DNA of 45,858 nt from an uncultured Ignavibacteria bacterium (GTDB taxonomy: Bacteria > Bacteroidota > Ignavibacteria > Tepidaquicellales > OLB5). Where the stretch lies: NCBI GenBank assembly GCA_937873695.1, contig CALMYL010000016.1:1-45858 (forward strand), given 5' to 3'. Position 1 is the first letter of the stretch. Each line of letters starts with the position of its first letter. Shown here one piece after another: positions 34,312 to 43,274 of the stretch. The position numbers and the translations under genes were made by a program. Under the pieces are notes generated by a model that searched no databases, was not told the origin of the DNA, and saw only the letters and a list, made by a program, of their open reading frames with translations.

Positions 34312-35220
34312 TTATGTTACTGATGAACCGAATTTGTTGAAATTCCTTTTTAAAAAATCATCATCATTCTTCCAGTCTTTACGGACTTTTACGAACAATT
34401 CAAGATAAACGGGCCTTCCAAGGAAATCTTCAATTGATCTCCTGGAATATTCACCCAGTTTTTTTATTTTCAGTCCGCCTTCACCAATTATTATGGCCCT
34501 TTGTGTTTCGCGCTCTACCATAACCGCCGCCCTTATAAAATCTTTTCCGTTTTCCCGTTCTTTGAACTCCTCTATATCTATGTAAACAGAAAAAGGTATT
34601 TCATCTTTGTACTGGCGCAGCACGTTCTGTCTTATTATCTCCGAAACAAAGAACTTCTCAGGCTGCGCCGTAAGGACCTCGCTCTCAAAATAGAACTCGT
34701 TTTCCGGCAGATACTTAATGATAGTTTTAAGAAGTTCATCTACATTAAACCCTTTTACCGCTGATACTGGTATTATTTCATCAATTTTGAAATTATCTGA
34801 AAGGTCCTTTATAACAGAGAGTATATCTTCTTTCCTGATGAGATCGATCTTATTCAGAACACAGAATAATTTATGACCTTTATACTCTTTACTGTATTTG
34901 CCGTATAGTTTTCCGAAAGATTCCCGGTCATACTTTTTTATATCAACCACCAGGATAATTATATCGGATTCGATAATACTCGACTCTATTTCCCTGCTCA
35001 TAAACTGCTGCAGTTTATACTTTGGATCAAGTATTCCCGGTGTATCCACAAAAACAATCTGTACATTATCTTTTGTGTATATGCCGGTAATCTTATTCCG
35101 TGTAGTTTGCGGCTTTGCAGTTACAATTGAAAGTTTTTGCCCCAAAACGGCATTCAGCAAAGTTGATTTGCCTGCATTTGGCGCACCGATAATTGGAACA
35201 AAACCCGATAATTTTTGCAT
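34312..35220 (-). CDS. era: GTPase Era
   Basis: Era binds 16S rRNA and is needed for 30S maturation. The product has 302 residues: G1 IIGAPNAGKSTLLNAVLGQ (10-28), G2 KPQTTRNKITGI, G3 VDTPG, G4 NKIDL, and a C-terminal KH domain with IIGEGGLKIKKLGEYSR. It is the first gene of the minus-strand operon that continues with polyprenyl synthase, ptsH, ptsI, pgi/pmi and nuoH. It has a 202-bp AT-rich upstream gap that must hold the operon promoter. Confidence 0.96.
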   Translation of the reverse strand: MQKLSGFVPIIGAPNAGKSTLLNAVLGQKLSIVTAKPQTTRNKITGIYTKDNVQIVFVDTPGILDPKYKLQQFMSREIESSIIESDIIILVVDIKKYDRESFGKLYGKYSKEYKGHKLFCVLNKIDLIRKEDILSVIKDLSDNFKIDEIIPVSAVKGFNVDELLKTIIKYLPENEFYFESEVLTAQPEKFFVSEIIRQNVLRQYKDEIPFSVYIDIEEFKERENGKDFIRAAVMVERETQRAIIIGEGGLKIKKLGEYSRRSIEDFLGRPVYLELFVKVRKDWKNDDDFLKRNFNKFGSSVT

Positions 35221-35422
35221 AATTCTTTAAAAATACGCATTTATATTGGCAAATTCAATTTAAGAATGAGGGTACTAAAAACATTAGTCTGCTGTTAAAT
35301 GTATGAGCCGGAGATCATTTAATTTAACTAATATTGTTTTAATGATCTTAAGGTTTAAATAACTTTTTTCGCAACTTTGTATCACGTACAGACGTTATAT
35401 TACGTAATTTTTCCTTGTCATT

Positions 35423-35680
35423 ATGTATTTGAATATATATATTTATGCAATTAAAATTGAATTAATGCTTGATAGAAAGACCATTTATGTTGGCGAGTAC
35501 AAACCAAGTAAGATAGCAAGAACTACCTTATTTGAGTTAAGTACATGCAGTGATTTCGGAAGACATCCAAAGATCACAAAAGCTCCTGGTAAATTCATTG
35601 TGTTCAAAGTTCTGATAAGAAAGCATTATGGCATGGAGTTCTTCTTTGAAGATGAGAATTATTGGTACTTTAAGAGATGA
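35423..35680 (+). CDS. Small hypothetical protein
   Basis: The protein has 85 residues from the ATG at 35423. A second ATG at 35465 (MLDRKTIYVGEYKPSKIAR) would give 71 residues and removes an unusual Ile/Tyr-rich start; it may be the true start. The rest is basic (about pI 9-10) with no motif that I recognise. An intrinsic terminator (35706-35732) lies downstream. It is isolated between era and the kinase gene. Confidence 0.5.
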   Translation: MYLNIYIYAIKIELMLDRKTIYVGEYKPSKIARTTLFELSTCSDFGRHPKITKAPGKFIVFKVLIRKHYGMEFFFEDENYWYFKR

Positions 35681-35705
35681 TCTGTACCGTGAGATTTAAG
35701 TAAAC

Positions 35706-35732
35706 AAAAGGCGCCCAATATTGGCGCCTTTT
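35706..35732. terminator. Strong hairpin terminator between convergent genes
   Basis: AAAAGGCGCC (35706-35715) and GGCGCCTTTT (35723-35732) form a perfect 10-bp stem with a seven-base loop, followed by further T residues on the plus strand. It ends the small plus-strand gene; on the minus strand it also follows the kinase stop (35758) by about 25 bases, with an A-run giving Ts, so it serves both. Confidence 0.88.
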
Positions 35733-35757
35733 TTAATAAGTTCCAAAGTTACAAAAT

Positions 35758-38700
35758 TCACTGAACCCGGTTTCCTGTGATCCTAAAATTGATCTCTACT
35801 TCAGTTCCTGCTGAACGGCTGCTGTTCACTTTAATATGTGCTTTCATATCATCGAGTATTTTCTTGGTTATCACCAGTCCCAGCCCCATACCGCTTGATT
35901 TGGTTGAAAAATACGGCTCAAACAGCTTTTGCTGTGTATCATCATCCATTCCAACACCATTATCCCTGATCTTAACTGAATAGAACCCGTTCTTACGCAG
36001 ACTTTCAACATTAACTTTGCCCGATTTGCTGGTGTCTTCAAGTTCATCTATGGCCTGCATCGAGTTTTTGATAATGTTTATCAGGGCACGCTTCACTTCA
36101 TCTTTATCACCCATAACCATTTCTTTATCCACCAGCGGATCCAGTTTAAGGCTGATCTTACCTCCGGTATCCATCAGCCTTACAACATCTTCCAGAATTT
36201 CGTTCATGTTAAGAAGCTCGTAATTCCTGCTTGGCAATTTGGCAAAATTAGAAAACTCTGTGGCTATTCTGTTCAGGGTTTCCACCTGGTCTATGATAAG
36301 CTTATTTGTGGTTTGAATGATAGAACGGAAATCATTGGAACCATGAGTATATGCATAATACAAATGCTGCATTGCAAGTTTCATGGGTGTTAAAGGATTT
36401 TTAATCTCATGGGCTACCTGCCGGGCAATATCCCTCCATGCGCCTTCGCGCTCAGCCTTCTTAAGTTCTTCCCTGGAGCGCTTAAGTTCTTTTATCATCC
36501 TGTTGAATGACTGTACAAGCTCGCCAATTTCATCCTTGCTGTTTGATCTTACCTGTACATCTATGTTTCCCTGTGATAACTGCTCAGTTGCCTTCTGCAG
36601 CCTTAATATTGGGTTTGATATTCTATAGGAAAGAAAATTTACAATAAATATAAGCAGAATTACTGCGGCAAAATAAGGCCCAAGTATATATACAAGACTC
36701 TCGGTGAGTTCCTGGTTGATCTCGCTTTGCTTAAAAACAGTCTGGGTAGAGATTATCCCGGTAAGATTGTTGAAATTATCATAGATAGGTTTGTAGCCTA
36801 CTATAAACGTGAAATCACCTATCTGCTGATTTTCGGAAAAATAATCCTTCTTTAACAGGGCAAGATTATAATATGCATTACCGCTTAGCCTTGTATCAAG
36901 CAGATCTGATTTGTACAGCTGTTCACTGGTTGTAGCAGCAAGCCTGTTCCTGATATAGAAATTAAAATTCTTATCTGTTTCCGAAAAACCTTTATCAAAC
37001 AGATTTGAAAACCCGGAAATACTTTCTCTTTGATTTCTTTTATCAGTATTTGAGTTTTCAAAACCGGTCCTGCTTCTTACGTACTGATCCACTATTCTAA
37101 GATCGCTGATAAGCTGATTCTTGTAAAAATCCTCGTTCTTTTCGTTAACAAATGCGCGCGTATATATAGCAAGAATTACAATAGGGATAACAGAAGCAAG
37201 CATAAAGGATGCAAAAAGTTTTTCCCTGAATCCGAATTTAATGAACCTTACAGATTCTGTATCAAGCAGATAAGAAAAACCCTTGTATACAATGTAAATG
37301 AACAGAAATATAAGATAAATAAGTACAAGAAAAAGCAGATAGCGGAAAAAGAAAAATGTGCTCAGACTGAAATCATTCACTTTAACGCTCACTACATATA
37401 TCTTGGGACTGCTTGCATTGCCGGTAATCCTGCTTTCGGTGAGTACATAAAAAGATTTATAAATCTCGTTTTCAAACTCATCATATCTTAAAGCAGATTT
37501 ATCTATCTTATCTTTAACACTTTCCCTGAAAGCGTCAAGAGATTTCAAAAATGCCTTTGAAATATCTTTATTTGAAGAGCCTACTATCTCGGATTCAGCA
37601 AACTCAGATATCACCGGGGTAGAGGTGAGTTTGTTCAGGATATTATCTCGTGCAAAACTACGGAATATACCCAGGTTTGTTTGAGTAAGAAAATTCTTGG
37701 CATCATAGCCTGCGGCAATAACAACATAACCTATCACTTTGTTGAAAGGGCTGTTCTTAAGATCTGATCTTTCAAGCGGGATAAGGGCAGAATAGAACTT
37801 CATATCGGCATTCTGAAGTATTTCAACCTCATCTGCAAGCATTGTGTTCATAACGGCATTTATATCCAGTGTCTCCGGTTCTTCCTCGGTTTCAGTTTCA
37901 CTTTCGGCTTGTGGATTGTTCTGAACTTTTTTGGTCTTGATGGTCCTTAGAGTGAAGTTAAGAACACTATCTGAAACCAATTCTCCCGGGTTTATATTGA
38001 AGTCGCTTATTAGCTTTTTTGCTGTATCCAGAACATAAATCGCAGAATTTAGGTCTTCGTCAAAGAATTTGCTTCTGGACCATATATCAAACGCCAGTTT
38101 CCCTGCTTTGTTTTTATCCTTTATGCCGGTTTCAATAGAAGTGTCATCGCCTATATCATCAATTGTTGCAGATAGCAGGAATACTATTTTATCTGTTGAT
38201 TGCTGAGAAACATCTTTGGCGGCTTTTTCAAGGTAACGGTTTTCCAGGGAAGTTATCTTGTTAAGCAGGACTGCCGGAATAAAGACCGCGCACACAAGAA
38301 GTATAAGCGAAAGATTTATGATATTTACAAATTTGTAATCGCGGGTAAAAGAAAGCTGACGCTGAATATATATACTGAAAATGGCTGTTAAAGCCAGTAT
38401 TGTTAATCGCAGATTCAGCTTCAGCGATACATCCAGAAACTGGTCGGGGAACAGGGATATAATGAGATTAAACAAAAGAGAAACCACGAAGAAAGCAATC
38501 ACCGTGTTCTTTCTCAGGAATCTGTTGAACCCAAGGTAATTAGCTGTATATTTTGCCGTAACAAGTGCAGCCGCCAGGAAGATCATTACCAGTGATATGG
38601 AAAGAAAAAGGATTATTATACTTATGACAATCAATTCAGGCTGGTTAAAGGAAAAAAGATCAGATTTATCAATGAATTTGACTGATGAATCAAAAATGAG

Positions 38701-39912
38701 ACTCTGTATAACAAGCCCGTAATAATTCAATACGATCAAAGAAACAAAAACCGAAGCCAGTGAGATCGCCAGGGAATAATACCATTTGTATTTCTTTTGA
38801 TCTGACTTATATAATTTTATTACATTTATAAGTATGTAAACAGAAATAACAGTAAAAATTACTGAAGAAACAGAGAGTTCACCAAGCGATTTAGCCATAC
38901 CAAACCCAATACCGGAAGCATAATGTACGGGAGAAAACAAGTCTGAACCGAAGAGCCCGAAAAATTCACCCGGGAAATCAATATGAAGCCAAAGATACCT
39001 TGAGACAATCAGAACAACCGCAAAGAGAGATATCCTGAGGAAATAAGAATCAGCCTTACTTAAGGCCAGCAATAGCCAGTATATAAGTACCGCGTTCAGT
39101 ATGAACCCAATGAATCCTATTACATTATCAAACTTTCCCAGGATACTAAGCAGGTAGGAAGACTGATCAAGTTCAGGTATGAACATCTTGCCAATAATGC
39201 TGCCGTGTATTCCTTTCAGATTCAGCAGCGATACGCTCCCCGAAGAAGTATCAGGACTTGGGGATGTATTTGCAGGTGAATTAAACTCCAGCTGCACATC
39301 AAGATGAAATCTGTCGTAGATCTCTTTTCTGAGTCCCGTGCTGTTAAAAAAAGATGACTGAACCCCTGAATTAACATCAATTATTTTTGTTGTTACAAGT
39401 ACACCTTCAATGCCCCCGTTATCATTTTTGACCGGGTCAAAAACCATAATGTAGGTAAAAATACCATTTTCCTTTACTATTGAATATCTTTCACCTGAGA
39501 GCGCTTTTTTGAGCTCAATTACATCGGGGAAACTTTGCCTGCCTGAATACATAAAGAGCTCAAGCCTGGAATTGTAAATTTCTATGTTGTATTCGCTGTT
39601 TATTTCAGATTCGTAAAGGGCATCGTATGCTTTCCTGGTGTTAAGCTGCGTTACGGCCTGTACAAGACGCTTATTCTTGAGCAGCTGGTATGAATACTGC
39701 GCTGTTTGATTCTGGCTGTTATAGAAAATATTCAGACAATCAGCCTGAATTTCAAGTTTTTTTTCTGCGGATATACTTTCCCAATTGCTGATTATAGAAC
39801 GCGAAAAGTAATACCTGACCCCAAACACAAACAAAATAACAAATAAAAGGATAAGGGATAGTATCCCGAGGACTTTAAAACGGAATATGTCTTTCTTTTC
39901 GAAATGAAACAT
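35758..39912 (-). CDS. Large multi-sensor NtrY-like histidine kinase
   Basis: The protein has 1384 residues from the ATG at 39912 (MFHFEKKDIFRF); the first in-frame ATG at 39960 would overlap the upstream gene by 31 bases. Order: TM helix near 15-35; extracytoplasmic region about 40-255; a block of about eight helices (260-550); second extracytoplasmic region (555-850, with an acidic ESETETEEEPET stretch); helices near 852-877 and 898-916; third extracytoplasmic region (920-1065); TM; HAMP (1091-1141); HisKA with phospho-His in VAHEIKNPLTPMK (near 1168); HATPase with DNGVGM and GMGLGL (near 1339). The kinase half resembles NtrY. No response regulator is adjacent. The signal is unknown. Confidence 0.9.
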   Translation of the reverse strand: MFHFEKKDIFRFKVLGILSLILLFVILFVFGVRYYFSRSIISNWESISAEKKLEIQADCLNIFYNSQNQTAQYSYQLLKNKRLVQAVTQLNTRKAYDALYESEINSEYNIEIYNSRLELFMYSGRQSFPDVIELKKALSGERYSIVKENGIFTYIMVFDPVKNDNGGIEGVLVTTKIIDVNSGVQSSFFNSTGLRKEIYDRFHLDVQLEFNSPANTSPSPDTSSGSVSLLNLKGIHGSIIGKMFIPELDQSSYLLSILGKFDNVIGFIGFILNAVLIYWLLLALSKADSYFLRISLFAVVLIVSRYLWLHIDFPGEFFGLFGSDLFSPVHYASGIGFGMAKSLGELSVSSVIFTVISVYILINVIKLYKSDQKKYKWYYSLAISLASVFVSLIVLNYYGLVIQSLIFDSSVKFIDKSDLFSFNQPELIVISIIILFLSISLVMIFLAAALVTAKYTANYLGFNRFLRKNTVIAFFVVSLLFNLIISLFPDQFLDVSLKLNLRLTILALTAIFSIYIQRQLSFTRDYKFVNIINLSLILLVCAVFIPAVLLNKITSLENRYLEKAAKDVSQQSTDKIVFLLSATIDDIGDDTSIETGIKDKNKAGKLAFDIWSRSKFFDEDLNSAIYVLDTAKKLISDFNINPGELVSDSVLNFTLRTIKTKKVQNNPQAESETETEEEPETLDINAVMNTMLADEVEILQNADMKFYSALIPLERSDLKNSPFNKVIGYVVIAAGYDAKNFLTQTNLGIFRSFARDNILNKLTSTPVISEFAESEIVGSSNKDISKAFLKSLDAFRESVKDKIDKSALRYDEFENEIYKSFYVLTESRITGNASSPKIYVVSVKVNDFSLSTFFFFRYLLFLVLIYLIFLFIYIVYKGFSYLLDTESVRFIKFGFREKLFASFMLASVIPIVILAIYTRAFVNEKNEDFYKNQLISDLRIVDQYVRSRTGFENSNTDKRNQRESISGFSNLFDKGFSETDKNFNFYIRNRLAATTSEQLYKSDLLDTRLSGNAYYNLALLKKDYFSENQQIGDFTFIVGYKPIYDNFNNLTGIISTQTVFKQSEINQELTESLVYILGPYFAAVILLIFIVNFLSYRISNPILRLQKATEQLSQGNIDVQVRSNSKDEIGELVQSFNRMIKELKRSREELKKAEREGAWRDIARQVAHEIKNPLTPMKLAMQHLYYAYTHGSNDFRSIIQTTNKLIIDQVETLNRIATEFSNFAKLPSRNYELLNMNEILEDVVRLMDTGGKISLKLDPLVDKEMVMGDKDEVKRALINIIKNSMQAIDELEDTSKSGKVNVESLRKNGFYSVKIRDNGVGMDDDTQQKLFEPYFSTKSSGMGLGLVITKKILDDMKAHIKVNSSRSAGTEVEINFRITGNRVQ

Positions 39913-39929
39913 ATAGTAGCCCGAAAGCC

Positions 39930-40400
39930 TTAATTTACAATAACCTGATCGATCAACCAAAGATCATTCAGGTACTTTAGTGATACTGAAATTGTGAAGG
40001 TACTGATGAAGCCCCCCTTTTTATATTTATACTTTCCGAGGGCGAATGCGTATCTTTCAGAACGGCTGGAGTTTTTCCACTTGAACGATGAAACAGGAAA
40101 AGACTGAAGAAAATTTTCGATAATATACCCGGATTGCTCACGATTGTAATAGCCTTTTTCGCTATCCTGAAGACTAAGGTATATCTCATTCTGGAAAAAG
40201 GGGCTGATGTATGTAACGTTGGAATACATCAGACCATCGGCAATACTCAGAAAAACATGTTTACAGTTCTCGAACTTTTTCTGTTTGTCTTCTGATTTGT
40301 ATTTCTTTTCCTTCCACCATGAATCTTGTGAATAGGCATCTCCGCAAGAGATTGCTATTACATAAAAAACAGAAAGCAAATATATTGTTATTTTTCCCAA
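39930..40400 (-). CDS. Small secreted protein, DUF4783-like
   Basis: The protein has 156 residues. Signal peptide at 1-24 (YLLSVFYVIAISCGDAYSQ). The remaining 130 residues resemble the NTF2-like DUF4783 family of Bacteroidota: VFLSIADGLMYSNVTYISPFF, a central GYIIENFLQSFPVSSFKW and a last strand with LNDLWLIDQVIVN. It is 17 bp upstream of the kinase gene and surely co-transcribed. It might present a ligand to one of the kinase's extracytoplasmic domains, but this is inference. Confidence 0.75.
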   Translation of the reverse strand: MGKITIYLLSVFYVIAISCGDAYSQDSWWKEKKYKSEDKQKKFENCKHVFLSIADGLMYSNVTYISPFFQNEIYLSLQDSEKGYYNREQSGYIIENFLQSFPVSSFKWKNSSRSERYAFALGKYKYKKGGFISTFTISVSLKYLNDLWLIDQVIVN

Positions 40401-40750
40401 TAGAAATATGACGTTTAGCTAAATTAATCAAAAATTTGGTGAATTTCAGTTCATTTTTAGACAAAATGCAAAATGTTTAGCTCATAGAAAAGGAAATTAC
40501 ATAAAGTATAGCTTAAACACATTTCTTTGACTAATATATAAATATAATAGTTGTCCTTTTACATAATCGACTTATAATATCCTATACGTTATTTAATATA
40601 TTTATCTGTCATTTTGTTTCAGGGTTACCCCACCCCGTTTCTGATTGTATCTTTTAACAAAAACAGGTATATTTAAGGACACTAAAATTTGATTTGGGAC
40701 AAAATTGTATCTCCCGATAGAATGAAGAAGATGTAAAGGAAGCCGGAAAA
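40401..40750. other. AT-rich divergent intergenic region
   Basis: This 350-base gap separates the divergent DUF4783-kinase and GNAT-ilvE units. It contains no convincing open frame or hairpin. It is very AT-rich around 40520-40600 (TATAAATATAATAG and TATAATATCCTATACG), so both promoters likely lie here, but I can point to no exact consensus match. Confidence 0.5.
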
Positions 40751-41878
40751 GTGATAAGGATACGAAAGGTTGAAAACGAGAAAGACAGGATGGATTTCAT
40801 CAGATTCCCATGGGAGATATACAAGGGAGATCCATACTGGGTTCCGCCTTTGATATTTGATGTCAGGAAAAATCTTGACCCAAACAAGAATCCGTTCTTT
40901 AAACATGCAGAAGTACAGCTTTTCCTTGCCGAAAAAGACGGCAAGCTGGCAGGCAGAATTGCCGCTATAAAGAATGATAATCATACAGATTTTCACAAAG
41001 ATAACGCGGGATTTTTCGGGTTCTTTGAGTCAATTGATGATGAAGACGTTTCAGATCTCTTGTTTGATACAGCGTGCGAGTGGGTTAAAAGCAAGGGATT
41101 AACAAGCATAATTGGTCCTGTAAATCCTTCAACCAACGATGAATGCGGTTTACTTGTTGACGGGTTTGACTCATCTCCCGTATTTTTAATGACTTACAAT
41201 CCAAAACGCTATATCAATATGATAGAGAATTTTGGATTTGAAAAGGCAAAAGACCTCTATGCTTATTACATTCCCGCCAGCGTGATAAACGATGCTAAGA
41301 TGATGGCTAAGCTTGAAAGAATGAGCGATCTCATCAAAAAACGTTCTGATATTACGACTCATAATCTCAACATGAAAGACCTTAGCAATGAGGTAAGAAG
41401 AATTGAGGAGATATATAACAGCGCATGGGAAAGCAACTGGGGTTTTGTACCAATAACAACGGCAGAGTTTGATTACCTTGCCGAATCACTTAAAATGGTT
41501 GTTGACCCTGACCTGGTAACATTTGCTGAAGTTGCAGGAAAACCTGCGGGTTTTTCTCTTGCATTGCCGGATTTCAACCAGGTTTTAAAAAAAATGAACG
41601 GAAGACTTCTTCCATTTGGTTTTCTTAAAATACTGACACAAAAGAAGAAAATTGATTTTCTTAGAGTAATAATAATGGGTGTAAAACCTGAATACCAGAA
41701 AAAAGCGATCGATTCAGTATTCTACCTTGAGGTCATAAAAAATGGCAACAAGAATGGGTACACCGGCGCTGAAATTTCGTGGGTTCTGGAAGATAATATG
41801 CCGATGAGAATGACAGCCGAAAAATTAGGAGCGCACATATATAAAACGTACAGGATTTACAGGAAAGATCTAATTTAA
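40751..41878 (+). CDS. GNAT-like N-acyltransferase fold protein
   Basis: The protein has 375 residues and belongs to an uncharacterised family of acyl-CoA N-acyltransferase fold proteins. It begins IRIRKVENEKDRMDFIRFPW, followed by YKGDPYWVPP (24-33) and a GNAT-like core with LFLAEKDGKLAGRIAAI (57-73). IGPVNPSTNDECGLLVDGF is typical of this family. A second GNAT-like half follows, with VTFAEVAGKPAGFSLALPDF and a late GAEISWVLEDN. The start is GTG (40751). It is 21 bp from ilvE and probably co-transcribed. Substrate unknown. Confidence 0.82.
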   Translation: MIRIRKVENEKDRMDFIRFPWEIYKGDPYWVPPLIFDVRKNLDPNKNPFFKHAEVQLFLAEKDGKLAGRIAAIKNDNHTDFHKDNAGFFGFFESIDDEDVSDLLFDTACEWVKSKGLTSIIGPVNPSTNDECGLLVDGFDSSPVFLMTYNPKRYINMIENFGFEKAKDLYAYYIPASVINDAKMMAKLERMSDLIKKRSDITTHNLNMKDLSNEVRRIEEIYNSAWESNWGFVPITTAEFDYLAESLKMVVDPDLVTFAEVAGKPAGFSLALPDFNQVLKKMNGRLLPFGFLKILTQKKKIDFLRVIIMGVKPEYQKKAIDSVFYLEVIKNGNKNGYTGAEISWVLEDNMPMRMTAEKLGAHIYKTYRIYRKDLI

Positions 41879-41899
41879 TAACTTTTAAATTTTTGAGTT

Positions 41900-42856
41900 A
41901 TGCCGGTAAAAAAAGTTGAAAAAATATGGATGAATGGCAAGCACGTCAATTGGGATGATGCAAAGGTTCACGTTCTCTCACATGTTTTACATTATGGTTC
42001 TTCGTTCTTTGAAGGTATAAGATGTTACAAAACAAAACAGGGTCCGGCCGTATTCAGGCTTGGAGATCATGTAAAGCGCCTGATACACTCTGCGAGAGTT
42101 TTCAGGGCTGAGATCCCTTTTTCATACGATGATATTTTTGAAGCAATTGTAGATACAATTAAGATCAATGAGCTTGAAAACTGTTACATCAGGCCAATAG
42201 CCTACAGAGGCTATGAGGACCTGAATGTTAATCCCCTTAAAAATCCGGTTGAGCTAACCATTGCAGCATACGAATGGGGCTCATACTTAGGCCAGGGCGC
42301 TCATGAAAGCGGTATAGATGTATGTGTATCTTCATGGAGAAGGAGCACACCTGATACAACGCCTACGATGGCTAAAATAGGCGGCGCGTATATGAACAGC
42401 CAGCTTATCAAGATGGAAGCTATTGTTAACGGATTTTCAGAAGGTATTGCCCTTGATGTTAACGGCTATATCGGCGAAGGTTCCGGTGAGAATATGTTCA
42501 TAGTTCAGGATGGTATTTTGTACACACCGGGTATCCATAACGGAATACTTAGCGGTATTACAAGAAAATCCATAATGACACTTGCCAAGGATATGGGATT
42601 TGAGGTAAAAGAAGGCAGCTTAATGAGAGAAATGCTTTATATGGCAGATGAAATTTTCTTCTGCGGTACGGCTGCTGAAATTACTCCTATCCGTTCAGTT
42701 GATAAAATGATAGTTGGCAACGGAATGCCCGGCAAAGTTACCAAACAGATGCAGGAAGCATTCTTTGAGGTGGTTAAAGAAGGAAACGATAAATACGGAT
42801 GGCTTACATTTTTAGATGGCAAGGAAAGAATCCTTAACATGAAGCAGGTAAAGTAA
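41900..42856 (+). CDS. ilvE: Branched-chain amino acid aminotransferase
   Basis: IlvE is a PLP fold-type IV transaminase for Leu, Ile and Val. The product has 318 residues. SHVLHYGSSFFEGIRCY (27-43) and the catalytic Lys159 in PTMAKIGGAYMNSQL are family signatures. GEGSGENMF and FFCGTAAEITPI follow, as in IlvE. It lies 21 bp after the GNAT gene. No other ilv or leu genes are in the window. Confidence 0.95.
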   Translation: MPVKKVEKIWMNGKHVNWDDAKVHVLSHVLHYGSSFFEGIRCYKTKQGPAVFRLGDHVKRLIHSARVFRAEIPFSYDDIFEAIVDTIKINELENCYIRPIAYRGYEDLNVNPLKNPVELTIAAYEWGSYLGQGAHESGIDVCVSSWRRSTPDTTPTMAKIGGAYMNSQLIKMEAIVNGFSEGIALDVNGYIGEGSGENMFIVQDGILYTPGIHNGILSGITRKSIMTLAKDMGFEVKEGSLMREMLYMADEIFFCGTAAEITPIRSVDKMIVGNGMPGKVTKQMQEAFFEVVKEGNDKYGWLTFLDGKERILNMKQVK

Positions 42857-42920
42857 GTTGAAGGCTTGACTTACTGAACGAAGTGAAGGAAGTTAAAGGT
42901 GACACAACTATAGAATTTAC

Positions 42921-43017
42921 TCCCGCCAGGGCCCCAAGAGGGTAAACAGGGATTTCGATCAGCCTCATTTAGCTTTTATCCCGCCAGGGCGGGATTTCGA
43001 TCAGCCTCCGGCTGATC
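42921..43017. repeat. Double-hairpin element (family H, minus orientation) plus degenerate copy
   Basis: The intact copy has TCCCGCC/GGCGGGA (42979-42985 with 42988-42994), linker TTTC, then GATCAGCC/GGCTGATC (42999-43006 with 43010-43017). Its reverse complement shares the layout of copies at 44605-44642 and 45747-45784: variable hairpin, then TCGAAA/G, then TCCCGC..GCGGGA. Upstream, 42921-42966 is a degenerate copy, where the first hairpin is split by about 18 bases and the second truncated (shares GGGATTTCGATCAGCCTC). It lies between ilvE and rlpA. Confidence 0.75.
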
Positions 43018-43132
43018 TCAAGGTTCATCTGGTTTTATTCAGATATAAAATATAAAAACAAGTTTTATGTCTCCCCCGCTCATTTTTTGGCGGGAAGGGC
43101 ATATAGATTTTTTGTTCTTTTAACATAAGGAG

Positions 43133-43258
43133 TTTGGCGCAAAGAACGCCAAAATAAAAAAGAGAAACGCTCCAAGACGTATTGCAATAGACAATACTGA
43201 ACGAGCAAGACTGTCCGTGTGATGATGATATATTATGCTATGCTGCTATGGGACAGTC
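43133..43258 (+). promoter_or_regulatory. Three hairpins in the rlpA leader
   Basis: TTTGGCG/CGCCAAA (43133-43139 with 43147-43153), GTATTG/CAATAC (43179-43184 with 43192-43197) and GACTGTCC/GGACAGTC (43209-43216 with 43251-43258, 34-base loop) line up before the rlpA ATG at 43275. They could form a structured mRNA leader or be relics of repeats. I see no match to the c-di-AMP riboswitch that controls some rlpA genes. Confidence 0.35.
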
Positions 43259-43274
43259 AATTTATTAACAAAAA

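Noticed and set aside
39913-39960. Longer start for the kinase (ATG at 39960)
   Set aside because: It would overlap the upstream gene by 31 bases and add a polar stretch before the first membrane helix; the ATG at 39912 fits better.
43133-43258. c-di-AMP riboswitch upstream of rlpA
   Set aside because: Hairpins are present but I see none of the conserved internal sequences of that class; kept only as an unassigned leader.
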